Of a DNA stretch of 64,000 nucleotides, positions 10,805-23,877 are shown piece after piece. Numbering within the stretch: position 1 is the stretch's first letter; each line of letters starts with the position of its first letter. The DNA comes from Copromyces sp. CBS 386.78 (lineage: Eukaryota; Ascomycota; Sordariomycetes; Sordariales; Sordariaceae). The DNA lies in contig MU839089.1 in assembly GCA_030685235.1 (NCBI GenBank), forward strand, positions 186,001 to 250,000, in the 5' to 3' direction. The translations under genes and the position numbers were made by a program. A model generated the notes under the pieces. It was not told where the DNA came from. It made no database searches and was given only the letters and a program-made list of their open reading frames with translations.

Positions 10805-12986
10805 CACGGTACATATCTCGAAACTCGATAGGAATAGTCTGAGCAACAGTCAGGCTGTCCACGTGTTTGGATCAAGGCCTTCTTCAGCACTGAGAGTGCA
10901 TCAACTTCAGAGGAAGATGGACGACATATCAACCGGTATGTCACTGGTTGAACGACATTATAGCGTTGGACCCTCGGCATGAAAGGGAGGAAATGGTATT
11001 GTATGGAGGGAAAGGAGAGCGAGACGGAGTCTACCATCCCATGGATATTTCGGAATGCTCTCCTTCCTCACCAGGATTATTGTACTTGGAAGAAATCTCC
11101 CCTGGTTAAGCTCCATCAACGCAGGAGCTCGTAGCCGGAGCTATATAACGCTAATGCCCCGTCATGCCAATGGACGACAACCGATGGTTAGGGCGCTATT
11201 GCTCAGGACGTTTCTTTTACGAAACAAAGGGCACAAAGAGGTATGGACATCTGCGAGGAAGAACTTGATGGTGGGCAAATCATGGACCGTTTCCTACGGC
11301 ATAATGGTCTCGATGCTTGCAGGCCGTAACGCTTTCACCACTATGAAAAGGACTCCCAGAAGGATACCCTCACCTCGTACGAACCGGTCTTTCTACAAAG
11401 AAAGAGGGCAGAGGTACATACGACAACCGCCTTGACACCTAATCTGGTATACTTGATCACGGCCAGCAGAAGACGCAACAACCGATAGACAGGCAACTTG
11501 TAGGTTGGATTTACCCATAAGTGGCACATGAAGGAGGAGCTTGAGGATCAGGTACCGGAAGTACAAGAACATACTAGGCATCTGGTGATGCCACTGCCGT
11601 ACTACTAGCTGTCACTCTGAAAGAACAGACTGCCTCCCATGACAAAGGGGCAAGTTCACCGCATGGGAAGGCTCAATCTCGGACTCCATCAGCCTATGGT
11701 AGAATAGGCTCGGGATGATTGAGGGACAGACCAAAGAGAAGCAGGAGAGTACCGGGAGGAAAAAACGTTATAGTACTCGAATGGGAATAGAAGACAACAC
11801 ATGGAGGATACGCTAGCGTGATATGGCGTTGAAGGAACCTGGATAGCATCCGGTGTGTATATAGGAAGACTGATGGTGCATGTTTGGGTCTGGAAGAATT
11901 ATGGGGTGGTAGCTTAGGAATCAATTAGCTATCGTACACGACAAGATGAGCATAATTATAATGTTCGTAGGCGCTGTGAATGAAACTGCAAGCAGACAAA
12001 CAGAGGCAATTAGGTGGGACTAATTCGATGAAACTCCTTCGTATATGTAGATATCACCTGGTCTTCACTCCTCTCTTCACCCACTTCTTATATTATTTAC
12101 ATCTATCTGCATCTCCATTTACCTGTCAACCATAGACTACTCCCATGCCAAGTTGTTACTAAAACCTCAAATCACCGCAAGCCCGCCGTCAAATGAGGCT
12201 TTAGATTATCGGTATTAACATGTATGGCGGTGCACCTAGAGGTACCATGGCAAAACATTTCCTCAGCCGAAACCTCGGTGGTATACAAGTCACAGGTAGC
12301 TTCTATCTATCACTACCTGGCAGCCTCGCATTCCCCTCTTCCCTTTTCCCGTTACCTGTTTCCTGTTTCCCGTTTCCTCACTCTGGGAACTCATCTCGAT
12401 GTTGTCTCCGATGGGGAGTCACGAGCATGACGCGTTAAACTTAACTAAACTCTATCCTTCACAACCGAGTGTCCATGCGCCTGCTGACCCTCCGGTACCC
12501 TCATGTCGTGCTATGCCATGGAACAAGTAGTACCAGTTTGAAATAAGCTTTGCCTAGTGGACTCGTCGGACTTGGTGGACTGGTATCGCAAGACAGGATT
12601 AAGGTACCTTGACGTGGCACGAGCTGGCTACCTACCTCTGATGAAAACGTTTGTGGTCATTGTTGGCAGTTGTGTACTGCACACTCTGTTGTCCTTTGGA
12701 ACACTTTCCCACAAATGGCGGTGGGTATAAGACAAAGAGTGGTCATGACCAGTTCAAGATGATTAATGATGTTGTTATTAAGACTAGGACCCAATCTTTT
12801 CTCTCGAGTTTTGTCATTAATCTATCCAGGCTCAAAAACTCTTTCAAATCTTTGAAGCCCCTTTTTGAACCTTTTTCCACTGCTTCGTCAACCCATCCCG
12901 TCCGCCTCCAGATAGACTTTGATCCATACCTCCTCACCCGTCTCGCCTGTCTACCGTACCAAATCAACAATACCCCCCAAGACAAG
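10805..12986. other. Intergenic region with possible unassigned exons at its left end
   Basis: The first ~300 bp carries coding-like frames that may belong to the upstream zinc-binding gene (see findings). The rest, to 12986, shows only scattered frames without motifs. The last few hundred bases are pyrimidine-rich and are likely the promoter and leader of the gene at 12987. Confidence 0.5.
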
Positions 12987-14158
12987 ATGCCATCCTTCAC
13001 CACCTCCCTCAAAGATACCCTCTCCGAACTCACTTCCAAGGCCACCTCCTCCAACACCAACAACTCCAACTCCAAGGACTCCTCCTCCAACACCGCCGAG
13101 TCCGACGATCAACCCCAAGGCCAACCCCAAGGCCAACCCCAAGACAAATCCTGGACCCAAGCCTCCTCCCAAGCCGCAAAGGCCTACGACGACTACCGCC
13201 AAGGGAACACCCCCCAAGCCCGTTCCGAACTTGAAGCAGCAGCGGCCGCCGCGGCTTCTGCTTATAAAGCTGGGGGAGAAAAGTTTGACGCCAAGGATTT
13301 TGCGGGGGGACTTGTTTCGGGACTCATTCCAGGGGGATCGAAAGCTGCTGGTGGGAGTGGGGGGTTGTTGCCTGTTAATTTAAAGAGTGATGATGGTGAT
13401 GGTGATGATTTTGAGGGCGAGGAGAGGGTGAAGAGTGGTGGTGGTGGTGGTGGTGGTGGTGACGACGAGCATGAGGAGGGCGTCACCACCACCGTGAACG
13501 ATGCGCAGGTGAAGAAGAACCAAGGAAAGGAGCAGAGCGGCTGCGCTTGTTTCACCGGCTCCTGTGCCAATTGCAAAGGGTGCAAAGGGGCATATTGTCA
13601 ATGCAAGTGTCAAAGTGCCGATTCCAGCGGCGGCGGGGGCGGGGGCGGGAACGGCAAGGGGTGTGGTTGTCAAGGAAAAGATGATTCAGCATCAGCGCAA
13701 GGCCAAGACCGAGACCAAGATCAATATGGTAGCAGCAATTCCCAGAGAGAAGACTATGGTGGGAAGTCTTCGTCCTTCAAGGACACCAGCACTATAACCG
13801 GCGCTGGAGTTGGTCTTGGAGATGGTACCGGGAGAGGAGATGAGTATAGTTCGACCAACCGTTTGGTAAGTCATCCGGATCCGATCGGCCAGCCCCTTCA
13901 TCACCTTTTGTCTCGGAGCTAATTCTTTTCATTTGGTACCAGGGACAGATGGATGGTGTCACTACAGCTTCAGATGTTGGTCATCAGTTCAGTGGAGGAA
14001 ACAGAGGTGGCGAATTTGATCCATCTCCGTCTGTCGTCACGGCTGCTACTGATGAGTTGATTGCTGGTGCTAAGGGCGAGAGCGAGACTGGAAGAGGGAG
14101 AGGGACGGGAATGTATACTGCAAGTGCATTGGGAGGAGAGTTTGGTGGGCAGGATTGA
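12987..14158 (+). CDS. Low-complexity Gly-rich protein with a metallothionein-like Cys cluster
   Basis: Two exons, 12987-13865 and 13943-14158, give 364 residues with a 77-bp intron (GTAAGT donor, CCAG acceptor). The N-terminal half is Ser/Asn- and Gln/Pro-rich, including a repeated QGQP run, followed by an Ala-rich helix-like stretch (about residues 60-95). A Gly/Asp-rich linker leads to a compact Cys cluster, CACFTGSCANCKGCKG then CQCKC, at about residues 188-213. A second short CGC follows after a poly-Gly run. The CxC/CxxC density resembles metallothioneins and suggests metal binding. I do not recognise the whole protein, and there is no signal peptide or membrane segment. The ORF is open further upstream, but the ATG at 12987 follows AAG, begins the protein-like sequence (MPSFTTSLKDTLSEL) and ends a pyrimidine-rich leader, so I choose it. 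Confidence 0.72.
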
Positions 14159-14408
14159 TTAATGCTTCCGGAAGGATTGTACTTGGATATCTCTTTGATT
14201 TCCGGCTATTGTGCCTCTTTGATGTACTTGTCAGCTTTGGTGTCAAGATGTAAGTTTGGGGAACTCTTCAATGTGTCTTCAAATCATCATTACCAATTAT
14301 CTATCTTCATCCCTATATAGGTTTTGTTTTTACTTTATTCCATCATCATCATCATATCTCCCAGCCCCTTCTCTGTCACAGCCTCTCTAGCCTCTTACCC
14401 TGGCCGGT

Positions 14409-15378
14409 CTAAAGATCAAAGAGCTTCTTCAACTCAGCCGCGGTATCCTCGGGCCCAGTAACCGAGTGGCCAATAGTCCTAGGATCCTCATAAATCTCGT
14501 AGTCGTTGCCGCCCTTGAAGGTCTTGTCGCCGAAGAAGTGGATGGTGGTGTACTCGACACCGTTGGGCTTCTTGGCCTCGTTCTCGAGGTGCTGCAGGCA
14601 GTAGGTCTTATCCCAGCCGTTGGGGAAGACGTCGAAGGAGATTTGGCCGCCAATGGAGAAGCTGTTTTTTGCCTGTTAGCTAAGACATAGGAAAGAAGAA
14701 TAACAAGACTTACGTCAAACCCAAATGCCCAAACCTCTCCCTCAACTTCTCCACCATTTCCTTCCTGACACCAGCCTCCTTATCGAACCTCTCAAACTCG
14801 TTTCTCTCTGCAGTGCTCGCGTTACGGCCAATAGGAGAAACGTTAATCATGCCGTTCCGGTACTCGATGAAGGTGCCGCGCTTGATGGGGATGTCCAGAT
14901 CGGCAATGTAGTGCAGGATGAAGCGCACCAGCTCCTTGTACTGGTCCTCGCCGATGTACTTGATGAAGCTGTTGGAGGGCAGGGATTGGCCGAGCTTGTA
15001 GGCGGTAAGTCCGTTCTCGGCGAAGCAGAAGTCGAAGAGGGTGGTGACGTCCACAGAGGAGGAGCCGAGCTGTTCTTGCTGCTTGACGAGGTCGGAGCCG
15101 CCGACGAAGCCAATGGCGCATTTTTGGCGGAGGGCGGAGAGGAGGGTGAGCATTTCGGGGGCGACGGTCTAGTGATTGGGTTTGGGTTAGCTGATTAATC
15201 CTCTGGAGGGGTGGGGGAGGGGGAGCTAGGTGAAGCTATCACCAGCTTGTTCCCAGAAAAGCAATGCAAACAATCAAAAACGTACCAGTCGCGCAGGAGT
15301 AAGGGTGCCATCAACATCGAACAAGCAGATGGTGTTCTTGAGCGGGCGCTCTTGGAGAGGAGGGTAAGCGGCAGCCAT
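14409..15378 (-). CDS. sec53: Phosphomannomutase (Sec53/PMM type)
   Basis: This enzyme interconverts mannose-6-phosphate and mannose-1-phosphate, supplying GDP-mannose for protein glycosylation, GPI anchors and cell-wall mannans. Three exons, 15378-15286, 15168-14714 and 14661-14409, give 266 residues, as usual for eukaryotic PMM. The HAD-superfamily nucleophile motif DVDGTLT lies at residues 21-27, with Asp21 and Asp23 as catalytic pair. The middle exon holds [16 protein letters not shown] and the substrate-binding region [15 protein letters not shown]. The last exon holds [32 protein letters not shown] and the end of the cap/core, closing with KKLFDL. All splice phases fit, with GTACGT and GTAAGT donors. 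The enzyme is cytosolic. Confidence in family is very high; the symbol follows the yeast orthologue. Confidence 0.96.
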
Positions 15379-17100
15379 TGTGATGGGTGTTTGTGGTTGT
15401 GGTGTTTTGCTGGGTTCTGTGATACAGCTAGGACGAAGAGAGAGGATCCGGGGGAGATGTTGGATATATAAACTCCAGCCAGACAGAAGGAAGAAAGATT
15501 GACAAATTGCACTCCAGATCACTTCTCAATTGTCCTTCGTCGCAATGTTAATGGACGACGGAGGACAAGGTAAATTAGAGCGGGGCGCGACGGAGGCGGT
15601 CAACGTGTCGGTACCTTCCTGGTTATTGTTGCATTTGGGGGAAGGGACAGACGTGTGTAAAATACCTATACCTGCACCAATCATCCCCACCATTGCGGGA
15701 CACGACGTGAGTGCTTCTGGTCAGCTCTTACATTTTACAGATCTGTGAAGATGACAGCTAACAACTTTTATAATTATGGACATCCACCTTCTCAATACTC
15801 AACGTCAACTCAAGCTGAATGAACCTTGGAAGACTAGCTAGTCCAGAGCTCCAAAGATTATGTGGAGGGGTGTGACGAGACTCCACAATTTACGGAGCGG
15901 GGTCGTTTCGTTCTGCAGGGCATGTGGCCAACCCCTGTCTTCTTTGGTTGCGCTTTGTTGTTGCCCCTGACTTCTGTTGGAGCTGAAACTTGGGGTCAGG
16001 TATACACTTGGTGGGCTTCGAAAGTTGACGATACGAACAGGATGGGGTCGATATAGATTTGTCAACTAGTACACCTTCAGACTCTTGAGTAACGAACTAC
16101 GATTACAGAAGACTTGTAAAGGAGGGAAACATTATTTTTCTATATCTCTCAACAAAACAAAACATTAACCATCATGCCCAATAAAGCGTTGCTCATGTTG
16201 ATGTTGATCATCAATGACAATACGCCATCAAACCGAAAACCCAGACAAAAGCCCCCATTGAACAAAAAGGAGCCAGGCCCAATAAACATGACATGGATGA
16301 CCACAGGAGAGAGTAGTAGAGACATAGACATATACATATTATAGAAAGAAGAAAACGAGAAGAGGGCGGCTTGCCCCCAAAAAGCACCGCCATTAACCCA
16401 AGCTTGGTCTTCTTGACTAGACAAAAATGCATCTACGCCCAGGCCGCGGGACTCGAATGGCAGACAAAACACAAGCAGGCTGAGACTAACAAAAGACAGC
16501 CCACGACGACGCATATCACCAAGATTGATACTGCATCGACGCCCTCCGACTGGATCTCCCATCAACACCTCCTGCTGCTGCTGATGTCGACACACCTCCA
16601 AGTCCTACGCCTCCCAGTCCTTCTCCAAGTCCAACTCCAAGGTTCCTCAGTGTCAAATTCAATGATCCCAACAACAACGGCTGCACCCCTTCGCACGCCA
16701 TTGTTCCCAAGCCGCCATTGCTTCTCCCATATTGGCGGCCGCCACCGACACTACCTGTACCCACCGCCGCCAAACTCCTTTCCGCCGCCCTAGTAGCCAG
16801 ATTCCCCATGCTCCCAATTCGCTTTGGTGTTGTTGATACTAGTTGTTGTGCAGACCCATTATTACCATCCTCATCACTACCTCCCGCACCGCTGCTATCG
16901 CTCCCATCGTATCCCCATCCCAGCCCATTCAACCCATTACTTATTTTCCTTCTCATACTTCCCCTTTCTCCTCTCATCGAAGACGCAACCTCAGTATTAT
17001 TCCAACTTACACTAACGCTTCTTCCCCGCGCGCTTGATGACCTGAACGTATCCTTGATTCCGTGAACCGCCATCCTGCTATATCCCAAACCGAACGCGTT
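15379..17100. other. Phosphomannomutase promoter side and ArfGAP 3' flank
   Basis: This 1.7-kb region lies between two minus-strand genes. A minus-strand open frame of 190 codons (16516-17088) lies just after the ArfGAP stop. It is Gly/Ser-rich without motifs, so I treat it as 3' UTR or chance. The stretch 17012-17074 may be an alternative last exon of the ArfGAP gene (see findings). Nothing else is supported. Confidence 0.55.
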
Positions 17101-20100
17101 CTACCGCTCCGGAATGGGCGTCTTAGCCAGCCTTCCGCCCGCACTCACCCGCTTCTGCAGCCTCGCTTCCTTTTCCTTCTGTAGCCTGCTGTCGCTGAGA
17201 TTAGCAGCGCTACAAGACCCGCCACCAGAAGCCGAAGGAAGCGCGCTGACACCATCGTACGAAGAGCCGTAACCCGTCACCACTGTGGTTCCGATAGACT
17301 CAACGAGGGCGCGACGACCGCGCTTGATTTCGAGGTAGGTTTGGGCGGCGTGGCTGAGAGGAAACATCGGTGGTGAGACGGGGATCTCGGCCCCGTTCTG
17401 GATTAGGAGTTCGGCGACAGGGAATGGAACCTGTTTATCGGGGCCGCTGGTGGATGACCCCGGGGTACCTGGGGAGGGAGAAGGTGTCATCGGATTAGGT
17501 GAGGGAGGAGCCGGGTCAGCAGCGGCCAGTGCCAAATATACCGCGTGTGTACCCCTAGACCTGTCCGTGATGTTGGGGTTGGCTTTGAGGGCGAGGGCGT
17601 AGATAACTTGTTGGATCTCGTTCTTCTTGATGGCCGCGAGGAGGGTTTCTTCGGCAGTTGGATAGCGGGACAAGGTGGCGGATATTGGCTCGACGAATGC
17701 GCGGTCGACATACTTGGCCGTGATGAACCGGAGTCGTTGCTCCCGGGATGCTTGTGGTACGAGCTTCTGTTGAGGGTCCAGGCGTGCCTCATACACCATG
17801 TTGGACACCCGATTTCCAACGAGCATCAAAAGCTCAATAATGTCCGGCGTAAACGATGTGGTGTCCAGAGTGAGTGACCGGACTTTGCTGATATGTGTGC
17901 CAAGAGATCGGTGGATGCCGCTGCACTCGATACAAACAATAATCGCCAGGTTGAGTGACACCCATTCAACCTTGTTGCTAGAGCCACAGTCTGCACACCA
18001 CGAGTTGCCTTGGTCGTTCTCCCGTAGCATCTGGAGGAGCCGATCTGGGCTCTCGTCAAAGCTGGGTGCACGAGCTGTGCTAGGGCGAGCACCGACAGTC
18101 GTCCTCCTAGAGGGTATCGGGCTCAGGTTCTGGTTGCCTTGGCCATGGAAATGGTGATGATGGTGGTTAATGGACGAGCTCTTTCCCGTCAATACTGATG
18201 CTATGTCTCTCCTGTCGAAATCCCAGTGGCCTGTAGATGATGGTGGCGGCTTCATATCCTTCAGGCCGCGTCCTTCCACCGCGCTCTGTAACGCGTTGTT
18301 GATAGCCATAATCCAACTATTCATATCTTCTTCAGATGTTGCTTGATATACGCGTTTGAACTGTGGTGTGATAACTTCAAAACAGAACCGACGCTCTGCA
18401 TTCCGAGCCTCTCGTACGGAGGCCAAGCGCAGGTCAATCGGGTCCATATGCAGGTCTAGTCTCTGCTTCCAATTACTGTATTCCGAAAGCTTGCCCTGGT
18501 CAAGTACGATCCAAAACCTGCACAGCGTCAGTTCAGCCGTTCACACACATGTTCATCAAACTACTCACTTGTGCCAGCCTTGCTTGTTGAGAGCTCGGGG
18601 GTCAACATGTCCCCCTGGCCGGTTGAGAGCCCACAAAAGTCCCTCCTTCCTCTGTGTCATGTTCTTGTCCGCCGCCAACTGGCTAGGATCTTTCTCTTCC
18701 AGATCCCGAATACCCCGAAACTTGGCATTTTGTTGCGGGCTGCCCACAGGAGGTGGGAGCCCAATAAGACTCCCCGGCGACCTAGACAAATCGGATTGTG
18801 GTGGTTGTACTATCCCTGGTGTGACGGCCGAACGAAGCTGTGATCCTGTACTGTCAGCGCGACCCAAATCGGACTCTCCGTAGGACGTAGTTCCGTTTTG
18901 GCCAGTTGAAGGGCTTGGCCCAGACGATGTAGAAGGAGGCTCTGGCTCGGCATAAGCAAGGCTGCCCTTCTCCAACAGCCGTCTCTTTTCTTCTCTCTCC
19001 CGCCGTTGATACTGGTACGTCTTGTCCGCCTCTTGAACTTCTGTCGACAGCGCCTCAAGCTGCGGAAGAAGCCCTTCGACCTTCTTGGCTGTGGTCAAGA
19101 AAGCCTTTGCCTGAGCGTCTGCGTACTTTGTGAGGTGGGAAAGAATTTCCTGCTCTTTGCGGCCTCCGGAAAGATCCTGCATGAAGGACGAATAGTCGAA
19201 GCGTTTGAGCTCGAAGTTCTTGCGCTTCGTCTGGTATTTCGAGTCGCTCTGTTTCGCCTTGACAGAGTCGTGTCGCTGGCCCAAGTAGCGACTGACATAT
19301 GCGTAAAAGTCCTTGCTCTCCTCCTCAAAGTCCCGCTTTTTGGCTTCGGCTTGCTTGATGTCCAACTGGTATAGCTTATTCATGGGGTCGATTATGATCT
19401 TCTGCAAGTTGTACGTATTTTGTCGCTCGAACATTAGAATTTCCCGTGCAATCTTGTCGAAGTAATGCTCGATGGCTGGCTGGACCGCGTTGGCGTTTGT
19501 CGACGAAACGTCCCTCAAAGCATCCATGAACTGCGTAAAGGCGTCGTTGGCTTCCGTTTGCGCCGTGTGTACTTGCTCAGCCCGCTTGATAAGTCGCTTC
19601 ATCTGCATTCTCATGTTACCAGTCTTTTGTTCCAGGGCCTTCATCGTAGCTCGGAAGACCGGCCCGTCGTCAGACACCGAAACATCCTCGCCGGGTCTCG
19701 GACATGGCACATCCACCTTGATGGGTTCTCTAACGGTTTGCGGCGGTTGAGGCGATTGAAGGCCGGGCGGGAGAAGGCTAGGGCCTGGATCAAGCGTGGG
19801 CAAATTCGGAGACGTCAGGGATATTTCATCCTGTTCCAATGTGCTGTCGATTCCAGGACCCAAGGACTGTACCGAGACCGCTCTGGCTTTCGGGGGAACG
19901 CTGAGAAGGGGAGGCGACGGTGAGCTAGGCTGACTAAGCCATGGCGAGTAGCCTAGAAACTCGTTAGATCTTGTAGGCAAAAAGGGGGTAAAGGGGGGTT
20001 GAGGTAGGCACGTACTGCTCGTCACAAAGAAGGAAAAGCTCGCCAGGGTATGCAGCTTGTGCGCGCGAGGATCGTACTCGACAAACTAGACAGAGTTTCA

Positions 20101-20636
20101 GCAGATGTCCAGACAGCAGCACCAGCGGGGGAACACAAACGCTGCAGAAATTCCTCCATCCCCCGCCCTTGTCTTCCGTGGGCTTGGGTGGCTTCCATTT
20201 CCAAGTCCACTCGAACGATACCGAGGGGCTACCGTCTGTCGCATAAACACCGACTAGCTCAACGTTTGCGTTCTTGTGAAGATTCGGGTCGGCCTCGAAC
20301 TCGCGTGTAAGGAGGTTCTCAACCTCGCGGGGGGTGGAGCCGTAGACAAAGGTAAGACCATTGATTTGTGTATCGGTTAGACCGAGTGTCTCAAGGGCGC
20401 CGGCAGCATTCTGAACCACTTGATGTGTTTGGCGGACGACGAATGTAAAGGAGAAGACGAGCTCGTCGTCGTTTGTGAGCTTGAGTAAGAAGGTCGGAGG
20501 GCAGCCAGGACCGGCGGACTCGGTATCCTGGAGGGGGGGCTTCCTGTCAGCTTGCGGGAAGGGTCGAGGGTATTCAGCCGGCGGTTGGGGAGGCAGTGCG
20601 CACCTGTACAAACTCTATCGGGGTGTTCTCGCCCAT
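17101..20636 (-). CDS. BAR-PH-ArfGAP protein (Csx2/ACAP-like)
   Basis: This is a GTPase-activating protein for Arf that should sense or induce membrane curvature through its BAR domain and bind phosphoinositides through its PH domain, acting in vesicle traffic. Five exons, 20636-20604, 20527-20141, 20085-20016, 19952-18569 and 18517-17101, give 1096 residues. The N-terminal ~160 residues are a globular region without a motif I recognise. A BAR-type coiled helical region follows (about 265-480; ATMKALEQKTGNM, FDYSSFMQDL). The PH domain spans about 595-710 (GWHKFWIVLDQGKLSEY). The ArfGAP zinc finger spans about 784-905 with WCADCG-x-CIECSGIHRSLG; Cys799 and Cys802 start the CX2CX16CX2C motif. 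Ankyrin-like residues and a Ser/Pro linker lie C-terminal. The short first exon (MGENTPIEFVQ) fits in phase. A possible extra 3' intron would change the last 15 residues. Domain order is that of S. pombe Csx2 and animal ACAPs. Confidence 0.9.
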
Positions 20637-23600
20637 GGAGCGAGATACTGATGCTCGTGTAGCTGGGAATGCATTGGGAACAATGTTGATCGAGGTGCGC
20701 TTTCGCGGGCTAGAGATGACGAGTGAAGAGATGGATACTGGCAGACGAGAGAAGGGCAGGTCAGCGCTAATTCAACAGCTGGGGACCCAGATCCAGTGCG
20801 ATGCTCGGGTTCGATCTCGGTGACTCGTGAGACTTTGTGTCAGCCAGCATGGCCGGGGCGGGGGTCGGACGGCGGGACAGCCACGAGGCCAGCCACGAGG
20901 CCAGCCAGCCGGGACATCCAGGGACTGACGGCCGAAGGAAGGGAGTTGGAGTTTGTAATTCGTGGGTCGCAATTATTGTAGCTTCGTGTTGGCGCAGACC
21001 GCCTTGGTGGTCGGGATTCATGATCAGAGGAGGTGAAGGGGAGTTGCGACAAGACGTACATCGATTCTGGTCTCTAAGATAGACGGGAGTGCCCTCGTCG
21101 GGCGTGCTGCTGACCTGACCCATCTCGACAGCGCGATAGTGCAGAGTGCGGCAGCAAAATGCAAAACATCAAGATTTGGGGGAGAGGGGAGAGGGGACTG
21201 GAGGCTGCCGGACGCGATGAGTTTGGCCGAGATAAACCGTCGTCCACTTTCTCGCTGTTGAGATTCGTTCTCTCGCAGTCTCGCAGAAGGTGCAGCGAGG
21301 TGGATGCTGCAATGGATTGTGGACAGCGGGTGGACTTTCCAGACTGCGCTAGTCCGTCCTCCGATACTGCCAAACTGCGCTAGCTGGACTGTGTGGGTTT
21401 TGTTTGGTGGTAGAACTAATGGTTGCTAGGTATGGTTGATAATGGATGCTGCTGCTGCCCGCTGGAACAACACCCCGGACGGGAGAGAGAGAGTTGACCG
21501 AGCGGTAGAGCCAAGGTACCAGGTGTGAAGAAACAACGGTCGCGGTTACGGGACCCAGTAAAAGTGAGGCAGAATCAATGGAGGGAGGAGTTGTCGTCGA
21601 TCTAGGTGGTCCCTTCTTTTTTACTCTTCAGGGACAAATTTAATCGGACAATGGACGTTGCGACTGATCCGGATGTCTGATGCGCTTCCACTTGCGGCAC
21701 ACGGCGGGGTTCAACTTGGAATGGTGGAACTCAAGTCACCGAGTCTTTGGAGAGACTTGGGGGGGGGGGCTTGGCGACCAAATCGACCAACAACCCTGAC
21801 GGCCAAGAGCTGTTACTGCCAGGGGCAGCGTGCAGACGGAGGCAGACGTGAAACTCTACACCGTTGCCCCGATGCTTTTAAGGGTTGTTGCTGTGATGCT
21901 GAGAGCCTTTCTGCGATTGCTTCGAGTCTAAGGGAAAAACGAGTGCAAGTAAGAAAAAAAAAAAAAAAAAAAGAAAGACCAGTGCAGACAGTCTGGGCGC
22001 TGATGAATCCCTACGGTCTTGTGTAAGTACCGAGATGATGTCCATGTCGTGCAACCAAGAGTTGTTCAACGCTTCTTTTGTGTCTTTATCACAGTCTGTC
22101 CTTTTTTCTAGCGAATGGCCTGCTCTCAATTTGTAGTGCGCCAGCAAGCGCCGAGCAGATGGGTCATCTGGCAAAGACAAAAAGAGGAGCTTGTGTTCCT
22201 TTCGAGCTCGTGATAGCCCCATGCCCCTTTGCCATCACCCGGCGAGGCGTGTGTGCCTAGAGTCATTGTTCTGGCCCTCCCAACGGCCATGCAGTCATGC
22301 CTATGGGCAACAAGGGAATATTAATGGCCGGTGGTGGTGGCAAGTCCTTCCAACAACCAACCGAAGCCAACGTGGAAACGAGACTTCAAGAACCTCCAAC
22401 TCGAGGCAGTTGGTTCTCACAACATGTATTATATATCCCTTTAGACTAGACTCTCACTTTGACACATGGTGGGCCAGAGGACCATGATCATCCCGACCGT
22501 GTTGACCGTGACCCTCTGGATTCCCAAAGCAAGAATGCTAGAATTATAGACACTATCTTGGTCAGTCACCACATATAGACAACGCCTCAAACATGGCTCG
22601 CATGGCTGATAAGCAACTCTGCCACACCCAGCGAGCTGGAAATGTGTTTCTTTGTGCCATGCCACCTGGACCCCACGCAGTTTTGATTCTCCTCCATTGA
22701 TACGAGGCTCGTGTCGAGGGAAGATCGAATATGCAGGGCAGGGAAGACAGTTTCTTGCATGCACTGCAGCCTGTGGTAGGGCCAAGGTTACAGCTGCTAG
22801 TTCTACAAGATGCCATCATCAGAAGGGTCCTGCTGGGGCTCTTTGACTCTTAGTATGCGTCAAAGTGGACTCCCGAGTGCATCGTGAAGCCTGAGAGAAT
22901 GAAATAAGCAAGGTGTTTGACATGGTAAAAAGGCAGGGGAAGTTGATTATTTTAAATCTGAACAATGAGCCTCAGCCACAGCCCCTTGTGCTTGAATATC
23001 CGACCGAGTGTTTGTTAATCTCGCCCTTTGTCGAATAGCGAACTACTGCCGGTTTGTTGTTAGAGATTCTGCAGAATGGGATGATTCCGGCTCTGCCAGA
23101 AAGACCACAGCAAGCATCATGCTAGAACATGCTTGAGGTTACCAAAGAGGGTACGAGTAAAACCAGCTGAAGAAGCACAGAAGCAGAAATCTCGGCATCA
23201 TCCGTCAGCTTATCATACCCAACTTTGAAAGAAAGAAAAAGAAAACATCATGATCAAACAGGGGCAGTTTCCCTTAGCTCTAGGGGTCATTGCAGGGAAG
23301 AGTGCACGGCCCGGGCATAGATGACGTTTTGACCCTCCAGCCGCTACGTAAAGAGAGGTACCCGAGCAAATTGCAGGAAGGGATCAGACTCCTTCCCGCC
23401 AGTCAGCTACGAACCGCTGCACTAACAAACTGACATGGGCTGGCCTCCTTCTCACTGGGCCGTCACTGTGCACTTGCGATAGGGAAAGGAGCCGACTCCT
23501 CCAACAGAACAACATTTTGATCTTGCATTTAGACGCCGGCCAACGACTCTCACCCGCCCTGCATCGCTGATACACCACCACTGCCGTCGGCTCATACAGC

Positions 23601-23877
23601 ACTACCGGTTGTGTCTTGTCTAGACTACTTGCTGCCTTCTTGCCTCCCCCAGACCGTGTGAATCAATAAGGGGGAAAACCCACCCGATCGACATCATCGC
23701 TGTCCGTCAGCATACGCGCCCGACCAAAAAAGAAACAAGTCGACCGAACCATGACGGGACTTTTTTGAATCGGGACCACCGACGACTGACGACACGACGA
23801 CTTCCTCCTTCGCGACAGACCACCAACCCACCAGCGCAACAGTCGCCAGCGCAACCCAACAAACACACTTCTCCACC
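20637..23877. other. Divergent intergenic region, 3.2 kb
   Basis: This lies between the ArfGAP gene (-) and the Munc13-like gene (+). It includes a short GCCAGCCACGAG duplication (about 20880-20905), a 10-G run near 21761 and a 20-bp poly-A (about 21953-21972). The last 300 bp before 23878 is C/A-rich, as expected for a leader. No gene is supported on either strand. Confidence 0.6.

Noticed and set aside
16516..17088. 190-codon minus-strand ORF after the ArfGAP stop
   Set aside because: It is Gly/Ser low complexity without motifs or introns and most likely 3' UTR. Only its first part may be used as an alternative exon, in another frame.
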